From: KBS50 sp042434095
GTDB lineage: Bacteria; Actinomycetota; Actinomycetes; Mycobacteriales; Micromonosporaceae
DNA length: 64,000 bases
Assembly (NCBI RefSeq): GCF_042434095.1
Contig: NZ_JBHLUE010000032.1
Location: 62,001 to 126,000, forward strand
Reading direction: 5' to 3'
Of this stretch, positions 25,985 through 33,170 are shown in pieces; the stretch's first letter is position 1, and each line of letters opens with the position of its first letter. Position numbers and translations under genes: made by a program. Below the pieces are notes generated by a model. That model saw only the letters and a list, made by a program, of their open reading frames with translations. It searched no databases and was not told the origin of the DNA.

Positions 25985-28501
25985 GTGACTTGGTTGCGCA
26001 AGCGTGATCACAACCCGCTGACCAACACCGCCTCGCTGCTGATCTGTGGCCTGCTCGCCGGTGTGGTCGTGGCGGCGGCCGCCTTCCCAGCCGTGGCGAT
26101 GTCGGGCCTGGCGGCCAAGGCCGGCGCGGAGACCTTCGACAAGCTGCCGACGGAGCTGACCGTGAAGCGGGCGCCCCAGATCAGCTACCTGTACGCCTCC
26201 GACGCCAAGACCGTGCTTGCCACGATGTTCGACGAGAACCGCCGGGACATCCCGCTCAAGGACATCCCGTTGGTCATGCGCCAGGCGATCGTCGCGGCCG
26301 AGGATCACAACTACTACAAGCACAACGGCGTGGACGCCAAGGGCGTGGTCCGGGCGTTCGTGAACAACAGCAACGCGGGCGCCCAGCAGCAGGGCGCTTC
26401 CACGCTCACCATGCAGTACGTCCGGCTGGCCATCTCCTACTCGGCCACCAGCCCCAAGGAGGTGCTGGCGGCCACCGAGGACACCACGGCGCGCAAGCTC
26501 AAGGAAATGCGCTACGCCATGCAGGTCGACAAGGAGATCGGCAAGGACGGCGTGCTGGAGCGCTACCTGAACATCGCGCCCTTCGGCAACGGCGCGTACG
26601 GGGTCTACGCGGCCAGCCAGGTCTATTTCGGCAAGCAGCCCAAGGACCTGAAGGTCGAGGAGGCCGCCATGCTCGCCGGCATGGTGAAGGCCCCGGACGG
26701 CTTCGACCCGACCGACCCGGCCAAGTACCCCAAGGCCGTCGACCGGCGCAACTACGTGATCGACAACATGCGGGACATCGGCGTGATCACGCCCGAGCAG
26801 GCCGCCAAGGCCAAGGCCACCAAGCTGGTGGTGAAGGGCAAGCCCACCCCGAACGGCTGCGTGGCGGCCAACAAGAACCAGTGGGGCTTCTTCTGCGACT
26901 ACTTCTACCGGTGGTGGCTGTCCCAGGAGACGTTCGGGGCCACCGCGTACGACCGGGAGCGGCGGCTGAAGACCGGCGGCTACCGGATCGTGACCAGCCT
27001 GGACGTGCAGGCCCAGCAGGGTGCCAAGGACGGTGTGGAGCACTCCGTGCCGACCGGCAAGAAGGAAGCCCTCATGGTGGCCGCCGTGGAGCCGGGCACC
27101 GGCCGGGTACGGGCACTGGCCACCAACCGGAACTACAAGCTCGACAGCCCGGACCACCCGCAGAACAAGGCCAACAGCGATCCGGTCAAGCGCCGGTTCG
27201 GGATCCGCGGCACCTACCCGAACACCACCAACCCGCTGATCACCGGTGGCGGCGACATCCACGGCTACCAGGGTGGCTCGTCGTTCAAGATGTTCACCAT
27301 GATCGCCGCGCTGGAGAACGGCTACTCGCTGAACTACTCGTTCAACGCGCCGGCCACCTTCAAGTCGAACTACATCGTCGAGCAGAACAGCCCGGCCGCC
27401 TGCCCGGGCACGCACTTCTACTGCCCCATCAACGCCGATCCGAAGGAGGCCGGCCGCTACAACATGTGGGGTGCCTTCGGCAAGTCGGTGAACACCTACT
27501 TCGTCCCGCTGGAGCAGCAGGTGGGCGCGGAGAAGGGCGTCGAGGTGGCGAAGCGGCTCGGCATCAAGTTCGCCGGGCGCCCCAGCGACCCGAACTCCGA
27601 CGCTTACCTGGCGGCCAACGCCCACACCTGGGGCGCGTTCACGCTCGGCGTCTCCTCCACCACCCCGCTTGACCTGGCCAACGCGTACGCGACGGTGGCG
27701 GCCGACGGCACGTACTGCGAGCCGATCCCGGTGGAGAAGATCACCGACCAGGACGGCAACAAGCTGGACGTGGCGAACCCGCGCTGCACCAAGGCGCTCA
27801 AGACCGAGGTGGCCCGGGCCGCCCTGGACGCCGCGCGCTGCCCGCTGGGTGACCACTCGGCCACCAGCAAGTGCGTGGGTGGCACCGCCTCCCGGACGCG
27901 GGGCGTGGTCGGCAAGCCGGTGGCCGGCAAGACCGGCACCACCGACCACGACAAGACGGCCGTGCTGGTGGCGATGACCAAGCAGTACTCGTTCGCCGGC
28001 ATTCTCGCCGACCCGGACTGGCCACAGACCACCGAAAAGATGAAGCACGAGGGCAAGGGCGGGGTGAACCCGGCGGTCCAGGAGGCCCTGCGGGACGCCA
28101 TGAAGGGCAAGCCGGGGATCGAGTTCCCCACCCCCGGCAGCGACAGCAAGACCGTGCAGGGCGACGAGAAGACCATCCCGTCGGTGCGCTGCCTGTCCCT
28201 GGACGATGCCCGGGCCAAGCTCAAGGACGCCGGCTTCGACGTCCGCACCGGGGACGGCCGGGTCGACTCGAGCTGCCCGGCCGGCACCGCGGCCGGCAGC
28301 CTCCCGGACGGGAAGGCCCCCGAGGGCACCCAGGTGATCATCCAGGTCAGCAACGGCAAGGGCGCCGGCGACGGTGGCCAGCCGGGCAACGGCAATGGCG
28401 ACGGGAACGGCAACGGGAACGGCAACGGGAACGGCAACGGGGGGAATGGCAACGGGAACGGCCCGGGCCCCGGCCCGATCGTCCCGCCGCCGCGCAACTG
28501 A
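25985..28501 (+). CDS. Bifunctional class A penicillin-binding protein with PASTA domain (PonA2-like)
   Basis: 838 residues from the GTG at 25985, the start that gives a short cytoplasmic N-terminus before the membrane anchor (LLICGLLAGVVVAAAAFP). The glycosyltransferase domain (about 75-270) has AEDHNYYKHNGVD, STLTMQYVR and YLNIAPFGNGAYG. The transpeptidase domain has GGSSFKM (active-site Ser, SxxK), GKSVNTYF (SxN) and GKTGTTDH (KTG). A single PASTA domain follows (about 727-790; IPSVRCLSLDDARAKL) and a Gly/Asn tail (GNGNG repeats). It builds peptidoglycan at the membrane. A bidirectional terminator follows 50 bp after the stop. Confidence 0.93.
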   Translation: MTWLRKRDHNPLTNTASLLICGLLAGVVVAAAAFPAVAMSGLAAKAGAETFDKLPTELTVKRAPQISYLYASDAKTVLATMFDENRRDIPLKDIPLVMRQAIVAAEDHNYYKHNGVDAKGVVRAFVNNSNAGAQQQGASTLTMQYVRLAISYSATSPKEVLAATEDTTARKLKEMRYAMQVDKEIGKDGVLERYLNIAPFGNGAYGVYAASQVYFGKQPKDLKVEEAAMLAGMVKAPDGFDPTDPAKYPKAVDRRNYVIDNMRDIGVITPEQAAKAKATKLVVKGKPTPNGCVAANKNQWGFFCDYFYRWWLSQETFGATAYDRERRLKTGGYRIVTSLDVQAQQGAKDGVEHSVPTGKKEALMVAAVEPGTGRVRALATNRNYKLDSPDHPQNKANSDPVKRRFGIRGTYPNTTNPLITGGGDIHGYQGGSSFKMFTMIAALENGYSLNYSFNAPATFKSNYIVEQNSPAACPGTHFYCPINADPKEAGRYNMWGAFGKSVNTYFVPLEQQVGAEKGVEVAKRLGIKFAGRPSDPNSDAYLAANAHTWGAFTLGVSSTTPLDLANAYATVAADGTYCEPIPVEKITDQDGNKLDVANPRCTKALKTEVARAALDAARCPLGDHSATSKCVGGTASRTRGVVGKPVAGKTGTTDHDKTAVLVAMTKQYSFAGILADPDWPQTTEKMKHEGKGGVNPAVQEALRDAMKGKPGIEFPTPGSDSKTVQGDEKTIPSVRCLSLDDARAKLKDAGFDVRTGDGRVDSSCPAGTAAGSLPDGKAPEGTQVIIQVSNGKGAGDGGQPGNGNGDGNGNGNGNGNGNGGNGNGNGPGPGPIVPPPRN

Positions 28502-28551
28502 TCCACCGGCCCCCGCCGCCGCGCCGAACCGCAGGTGCCGCCGGAAGAGTT

Positions 28552-28599
28552 AGGAAGGGCCCCTTCTTATCCAAAAAGCGATAAGAAGGGGCCCTTCCT
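28552..28599. terminator. Bidirectional terminator, AAGGGGCCCTT palindromic element
   Basis: Perfect 20-bp arms (28552-28571 and 28580-28599; AGGAAGGGCCCCTTCTTATC) enclose the loop CAAAAAGC. It sits between convergent ponA and yqeY-like genes, the best place for a shared terminator. It is the cleanest copy of the dispersed family in the window. Confidence 0.85.
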
Positions 28600-28615
28600 T
28601 GCATTCCAGGGTCGG

Positions 28616-29071
28616 TCAGGCGCCGAGCTGACGACGTACCTCGGCCGCCACCCGGCCGCCCTCGGCCCGGCCGGCCACCGCGGCCTGGGCCGCCTTCATC
28701 GCCGGGCCCATCTGGCCCCGGCCGCTGAACCCGCCCGCGGCGAGCGCCCCCGCGACCAGGTCCGCCAGCTCGGCGTCGGAGAGCTGGCTGGGCAGGTAGC
28801 GGTCCAGCACCTCGCCCTCGGCGCGCTCCTTCGCGGCCTGCTCGGAGCGACCCGCGTCGGCGAACGCGGTGGCCGCCTCCCGGCGCTTCTTGGCCTCCTT
28901 GGTCAGCACCGCGAGCACCTCCTCGTCGCTGAGGTCACGCTTCTGCGCGCCGGCCACCTCGGCGGTGCCGATGGCGGCCAGCGCCATCCGCAGGGTCGAG
29001 GTGGTCACCTCGTCACGGGCCTTGAGACTGGTACGCATGTCGGCGGTCAGCCGGTCCTTCAACGCGCTCAT
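28616..29071 (-). CDS. GatB/YqeY domain protein
   Basis: 151 residues from the ATG at 29071. The YqeY fold is clear: MSALKDRLTADMRTSLKARDEV, TLRMALAAIGTAEV, EVLDRYLPSQLSDAELADLV and the C-terminal GRAEGGRVAAEVRRQL. The family resembles the tRNA-binding tail of the GatB amidotransferase subunit and may bind tRNA, but its role is unclear. A -10-like TAGTTT eight nucleotides before the start and no ribosome site suggest a leaderless transcript. It is divergent from the metallophosphoesterase gene with only 25 bp between the start codons. Confidence 0.9.
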   Translation of the reverse strand: MSALKDRLTADMRTSLKARDEVTTSTLRMALAAIGTAEVAGAQKRDLSDEEVLAVLTKEAKKRREAATAFADAGRSEQAAKERAEGEVLDRYLPSQLSDAELADLVAGALAAGGFSGRGQMGPAMKAAQAAVAGRAEGGRVAAEVRRQLGA

Positions 29072-29079
29072 GGACGCCC

Positions 29080-29089
29080 AAACTACTCT
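29080..29089. promoter_or_regulatory. Overlapping divergent -10 boxes
   Basis: TACTCT (29084-29089, plus) lies 7 nt before the ATG at 29097. On the other strand TAGTTT (29085 to 29080) lies 8 nt before the ATG at 29071. The two boxes share two base pairs, so RNA polymerase should occupy only one direction at a time. The -35 boxes are weak in both directions. Confidence 0.45.
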
Positions 29090-29096
29090 GGGACGC

Positions 29097-29999
29097 ATGG
29101 GAAAGCGCACGGTATTGCGGCTGGCCGGCGGACTCACCGCGGCCGGCGCCGCCACCCTCGGGTACGCCGCACTGATCGAGCGGAACAGGTTCACGCTGCG
29201 CCGGTACGACGTGCCGGTGCTGGCCACCGACGCCGAGCCGCTGCGCGTGCTGCACCTGTCGGACCTGCACATGATGCCCGACCAGCGCCGCAAGCAGGCC
29301 TGGGTGGCCTCGCTCGCGGCCACCGACCCCGATCTGGTCGTCGTCACCGGCGACAACATGGCCGACCCCCGGTCGGTGCCGGGCGTGCTGCGGGCGCTGC
29401 AACCGCTGTTGGACGTGCCGGGCGCGTTCGTCTTCGGCTCCAACGACTACACCGGGCCGGTGTGGGCGAACCCGTTGCGGTACGTCCTGCCCGGCCGCCA
29501 CGAACGACGGTACGTGCACGGCGCCGAGCTGCCGTACGAGGACCTGCGGGACGTGCTGACCGGCGCCGGCTGGGCCGACCTGAACAACGCCCGTACGTCG
29601 ATCAAGGCCGGCGGCCGGCTGATCGAGCTGGTGGGGGTGGACGACCCACACATCGACCGGGACGACTACGAGGCCGTGGCCGGGCCCGCGTCGACCGGGG
29701 CCGACCTGGCGATCGGGGTAACCCACTCGCCCGAGTCCCGGGTGCTGGACCCGATGGCGGCGGACGGTTTCGCCCTGCTGCTGGCCGGACACACCCACGG
29801 CGGCCAGGTCTGCGTGCCGTTCTACGGCGCGCTCACCACCAACTGTGACCTTCCTCGCTCGATGGCCCGCGGGCTGCACCGGTGGCCCGGCTCGGACGCC
29901 TGGCTGCACGTGACCGCCGGCCTCGGCACCCACCCGACGGCCCCGGTCCGGTTCGCCTGCCCGCCGGAGGCGTCGCTGCTCACCCTCATCCCCCGCTGA
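29097..29999 (+). CDS. Membrane-anchored metallophosphoesterase (Rv3683-like)
   Basis: 300 residues with an N-terminal membrane segment (LRLAGGLTAAGAATLGYAA). All calcineurin-like metal motifs are present: HLSDLHMMPDQ, TGDNMADP, GSNDYTGP (Asn in place of the usual His-containing GNH variant), GVTHSPE and LAGHTHGGQV. This is the YaeI/YkuE-like subgroup, some of which act on lipid head groups or UDP-sugars. The same gene follows ponA2 in M. tuberculosis, which supports the synteny. The substrate is not known. Confidence 0.88.
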   Translation: MGKRTVLRLAGGLTAAGAATLGYAALIERNRFTLRRYDVPVLATDAEPLRVLHLSDLHMMPDQRRKQAWVASLAATDPDLVVVTGDNMADPRSVPGVLRALQPLLDVPGAFVFGSNDYTGPVWANPLRYVLPGRHERRYVHGAELPYEDLRDVLTGAGWADLNNARTSIKAGGRLIELVGVDDPHIDRDDYEAVAGPASTGADLAIGVTHSPESRVLDPMAADGFALLLAGHTHGGQVCVPFYGALTTNCDLPRSMARGLHRWPGSDAWLHVTAGLGTHPTAPVRFACPPEASLLTLIPR

Positions 30000-30133
30000 C
30001 CCCCCACCCGCCCGCCGGCCCGCCGTCGCCAGCCTGCCGTTGCGCGGCGGCGGCTGGCGGCCGGAGTCATCCGCGCGGCGCGGTAGTACCGCCAGTGCGC
30101 GCGGGGTGCCCCGGCGCGCCGGGGGTACCCGGT

Positions 30134-30161
30134 TTGACCGCCGGAGGCCGTGAGCTACTAT
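30134..30161 (+). promoter_or_regulatory. Promoter of tRNA-Pro
   Basis: TTGACC (30134-30139) and TACTAT (30156-30161) are separated by 16 bp. The mature tRNA starts 14 bp after the -10, so the 5' leader is short. This is the most consensus-like vegetative promoter I see in the window. Confidence 0.75.
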
Positions 30162-30175
30162 TGCTCGGCACGCCA

Positions 30176-30249
30176 CGGGGTGTGGCGCAGCTTGGCAGCG
30201 CGCTTCGTTCGGGACGAAGAGGCCGTGGGTTCAAATCCCGCCACCCCGA
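30176..30249 (+). tRNA. tRNA-Pro (CGG anticodon)
   Basis: The acceptor arms CGGGGTG and CACCCCG pair, with discriminator A at 30249. The anticodon stem CTTCG/CGAAG encloses the loop TTCGGGA, giving anticodon CGG. The T arm GTGGG-TTCAAAT-CCCGC is canonical. CCA is not encoded. It reads CCG codons, which are abundant in this DNA. Confidence 0.95.
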
Positions 30250-30255
30250 CAGATC

Positions 30256-30287
30256 TGAGCCACCCTTCCAGCCGGAAGGGTGGCTCA
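30256..30287. terminator. Terminator after tRNA-Pro
   Basis: Fourteen perfect pairs (TGAGCCACCCTTCC, 30256-30269, with 30274-30287) with the tetraloop AGCC, starting 7 nt after the tRNA. It also faces the stop of the convergent folP2-like gene and probably ends both transcripts. Confidence 0.85.
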
Positions 30288-30318
30288 ACTGTTTACGGGT
30301 ACTTCCGGGCCGCGCCGG

Positions 30319-31254
30319 CTAGCGTCCCTCGGCCTCGTCGTGCCGGGCCGTGTTGTGCCGCTCGTAGACCGGGTCGCGCCAGCCGAGGATGCCCTCGACC
30401 ATCCGGACGGCCGCCACGGCGTCGGCCACGTCGTGCACCCGGACGATCCGGGCGCCCTGCAGGATGCAGACGGCGAGCGTGGCCAGCGTCCCCGCCAGCC
30501 GTTCCTGCTGCGGCCGGCCGAGGGTCTCGCCGATGAAGTCCTTGTTCGAGACGGCCGCCAGCACCGGAAATCCCAGCGTGGTGATCTCGTGCAACCGACG
30601 GGTCAACTCCAGCGAGTGCCGGGTGTTCTTGTTCAGGTCGTGGCCGGGGTCGATGATGATGCGCTCGACCGGCACCCCGCGGCCCATCGCGGCCTCCGCC
30701 CGTCCCACCAGGAACGCGCCGACCTCGGCAGCGATGTCGCCGTACGCCGGGCGAGGATATGGCGTACGGGGGTCGGCGATGCTGTGCGTGATCACCAGCG
30801 CGGCCCCGGCCTCCGCGACCGCGTCCGCGAGGTCCAGGTCGTGCAGCCCGGTCGTGTTGTTCAGCACGTCGGCGCCGGCCGCGAGGGCGGCCCGGGCCAC
30901 GGCCGGCCGGTACGTCTCGATCGAGATGACCGCGTCGGTGCCGGACCGGACCGCCTCGATCAGCGGCAGCACCCGATCCAGCTCCTCGGCCTCGGTGACC
31001 TCCGGGCCGGGCGCGAACGGAACCCCGCCGAAGTCCAGCCAGTCCGCGCCAGCGGCCACGGCCGAACGGGCCGCTTCGACCGCGGCGTCGAGGGCGAAGG
31101 TCCGGCCCCGGTCGTGGAACGAGTCGGGGGTCCGGTTGACGATGGCCATCACGGCCACCCGCTGGGAGAAGTCGAACGTCCGGCGCCCCAGCGTCCGCCG
31201 CGGTCCGGCGAGGAAATCGGGCTCGACGAGGTAACGGCTTCGACCTTCACTCAC
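30319..31254 (-). CDS. Dihydropteroate synthase homologue, FolP2 type
   Basis: 311 residues from a GTG that overlaps the preceding stop (GTGA). The fold is that of a pterin-binding TIM barrel (MAIVNRTPDSFHDRG, AISIETYRPAVARAAL-like, NNTTGLHDLDLA, SNKDFIGETLG). Key motifs differ from true FolP: the GGESTRPG loop is replaced by FGGVPFAPG, and DPGIGFGK by DPGHDLNKNT. The same changes occur in M. tuberculosis FolP2 (Rv1207), which is thought not to work as a normal dihydropteroate synthase. Its role is open; the coupling to a membrane TPR protein argues against a simple folate gene. Confidence 0.82.
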   Translation of the reverse strand: MSEGRSRYLVEPDFLAGPRRTLGRRTFDFSQRVAVMAIVNRTPDSFHDRGRTFALDAAVEAARSAVAAGADWLDFGGVPFAPGPEVTEAEELDRVLPLIEAVRSGTDAVISIETYRPAVARAALAAGADVLNNTTGLHDLDLADAVAEAGAALVITHSIADPRTPYPRPAYGDIAAEVGAFLVGRAEAAMGRGVPVERIIIDPGHDLNKNTRHSLELTRRLHEITTLGFPVLAAVSNKDFIGETLGRPQQERLAGTLATLAVCILQGARIVRVHDVADAVAAVRMVEGILGWRDPVYERHNTARHDEAEGR

Positions 31255-32453
31255 GGCGCCAGGTTACGACCCGGCCCTGATCCGCTCCGCCAACGGGCCG
31301 GTTCCGACGTGCGCCGGCGGTATCCGGTGACGAGCCGCAGCAGGCCGAAGAACACCAGGGCGCCGACGACGACCAGCGCCATCGAGATGCTTCTCTCGGT
31401 GACCGAGCGGGCCTTGAGGACAACCGCGCCGGAGCCCACGAGGAATCCGATCAGCGTCACGAACAGGCCCAGGATTTCCACGATCTTGAGCAGGCCGCCG
31501 GAGAGCATGTCCTGCGCCGCGTTGACCCGCGTCGTCATCTCCGCCGCAGCGTCCGCGACCCGGTTTTCGAGGTCTGCCGCCACCTGGGACATGCGCTCCT
31601 CCACCCGTCCGGAGATCTCCGCCGCCAGCTGGAGCGATAGTCGTTCCGCCTGCCGGTGCAGCTCCCGGGTGTTGACGATCGCCCGCCGCTCCTGCGAGTA
31701 CTGCTCGTGTACGAGCGGGTCGCCCACGCCGAACATGTCGATCGCCTGGTCGATGTCGGTCAACGCCTCGTCGTACCGGCCCAGCATCCGCAGCGCCATT
31801 GCCCGCCGGTAGTGCACGTTCGCGTTGTCCTCGCCGCGGGCCATGATGTCGTCAGACAATCTGAGCAGGAGCTCCGGGGCATCCTCGATGTGGTCGGCGA
31901 AGGAGATGCCGGCCAGGCACAGCTGCCGGCTCTTGTCGTCGGCGTCCGGCGACAAGATCGCCCGGCGGTACAGGTCCATCCCGTTGGGCGCCCGGGATCC
32001 GATGGCGCCGTACGCCGCGAGGCCAAGGATCAGGGCGTCGTCGGGAAACTCCCGCAACCAGGCGTTGCTCGCCTGCCGGAGCTGCTCGAACCGGTAGTCG
32101 AACCGGAGGCGCTGGCCGTGCACGTACGCCACGATCAGCCGAGCCGTCGGGGCCGCGCCGGGGGCGCGGGCTCGGTCCCACTCCGCGGGCCCCGGATAGC
32201 TCCGTTCGGCCATTCTGGCCTTCCAGGCGAGGTCGGTCGCCACCCGCCGGATCTCCGGGATCGGCAGGGAGTGCCGCTCGACGACCTCCGCGAGTTCCGC
32301 GAGCCAGCTCAAGGAGCTGAGGACCCGGGCGGTGAAGTGCTCCACCAGCACGGTGGGCCGGTCGCCCTGCGGTGCCGCGGCCAGCAACTCGTCCAGGGAC
32401 GTGCCCGTGTTTCGAGAACGGCCCATCTGGTCGGGGACTGCGCCGGTATCCAT
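31251..32453 (-). CDS. TPR-repeat protein with coiled coil and two C-terminal membrane segments
   Basis: 400 residues from the ATG at 32453, with GGGAGG six nucleotides upstream. The N-terminal 250 residues are helical with a recognisable TPR (ANVHYRRAMALRMLGRYDEALTDIDQAI). An amphipathic, coiled-coil-like stretch follows (LQLAAEISGRVEERMSQ, ADLENRVADAAAEMTTRVN). Two hydrophobic segments (VEILGLFVTLIGFLVGSGAVV; MALVVVGALVFFGLL) then make a hairpin anchor. The TPR part should face the cytoplasm. Its stop overlaps the start of the folP2-like gene, so the two proteins are probably made in fixed ratio. I do not recognise a named family. Confidence 0.75.
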   Translation of the reverse strand: MDTGAVPDQMGRSRNTGTSLDELLAAAPQGDRPTVLVEHFTARVLSSLSWLAELAEVVERHSLPIPEIRRVATDLAWKARMAERSYPGPAEWDRARAPGAAPTARLIVAYVHGQRLRFDYRFEQLRQASNAWLREFPDDALILGLAAYGAIGSRAPNGMDLYRRAILSPDADDKSRQLCLAGISFADHIEDAPELLLRLSDDIMARGEDNANVHYRRAMALRMLGRYDEALTDIDQAIDMFGVGDPLVHEQYSQERRAIVNTRELHRQAERLSLQLAAEISGRVEERMSQVAADLENRVADAAAEMTTRVNAAQDMLSGGLLKIVEILGLFVTLIGFLVGSGAVVLKARSVTERSISMALVVVGALVFFGLLRLVTGYRRRTSEPARWRSGSGPGRNLAP

Positions 32454-32548
32454 GATCCTCCCTGGTCGGACGGCGACCGGACGACCACGTCCGCTCGTCC
32501 GCCGCAGCGAAGGCTCCAGTATGGAACGGACCGGCCAGTCTCCCGGGA

Positions 32549-33082
32549 CTACGGCGCGCTGATCAGCCACTCCGCGAACGGCCTGGTCGGCGCGAAACCG
32601 CCGGCGGGGCTCGGGCGTACCCAGATGTTGATGTCCGGGCAGTCGTCGTAGTGGCTCTGTTGCAGCGCCATGAGACCGGTCCGGCCCAGCCACACCGACC
32701 AGCGGAACGGGAACGGCCCGTCGTCGACCCCGTCGTGGTCGGGCCGGCCCACGGTGGAGCTGATGGTTTCCAGCGCCTGGTCGTAGTGCCCGTCGTACGC
32801 GCCGCGCTCGGGATGGCCGGCCAGTTCCGCGCCGGCGCCCGGGTCCCAGCCGCAGATCGGCACCACGGCGGCGCCCACCCGCTCGGCCCCGCCGTCGGCG
32901 GCCGCGAGCTGCAGGACCAGCTCGCCCGGCAGGTCGAAGCAGGCGAGCCGGTCGTCCGAGTTGGCGCTGGGCGCGCCGAGCGTCGCGGCCACCTCGGACA
33001 TGGTCTTCAGCTCGAAGTCGCCGTCGGCGAACGAGCGCAGCGGCCGAACGACCACCGGGGCCAGGGGCAGCGTTTCGATCAT
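32549..33082 (-). CDS. Hypothetical cytosolic protein
   Basis: 177 residues from the ATG at 33082 (MIETLPLAPVVVRPLR). The upstream in-frame extension is Arg/Pro-rich and probably not translated. The sequence is acidic, without membrane segments or signal peptide. It has FDLPGELVLQLA, VGAAVVPICGWDPGAG, FPFRWSVWLGRTGLMALQQSHYDDCPD and a C-terminal PTRPFAEWL. I know no family for it. It lies back to back with a kinase gene (88 bp between starts). Confidence 0.6.
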   Translation of the reverse strand: MIETLPLAPVVVRPLRSFADGDFELKTMSEVAATLGAPSANSDDRLACFDLPGELVLQLAAADGGAERVGAAVVPICGWDPGAGAELAGHPERGAYDGHYDQALETISSTVGRPDHDGVDDGPFPFRWSVWLGRTGLMALQQSHYDDCPDINIWVRPSPAGGFAPTRPFAEWLISAP

Positions 33083-33170
33083 CTCGGGATCATGACATCC
33101 CCTGCTGGGCGGGCGTGCGGTGGGCACCGAGTCGCATCGACGGCCGCCAGCGGGTACCTTCGCGCTCATC

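Noticed and set aside
25813..26007. 64-codon gene between whiB4-like and ponA-like genes
   Set aside because: No ribosome site, it overlaps the hairpins and the ponA start, and the composition is not protein-like.
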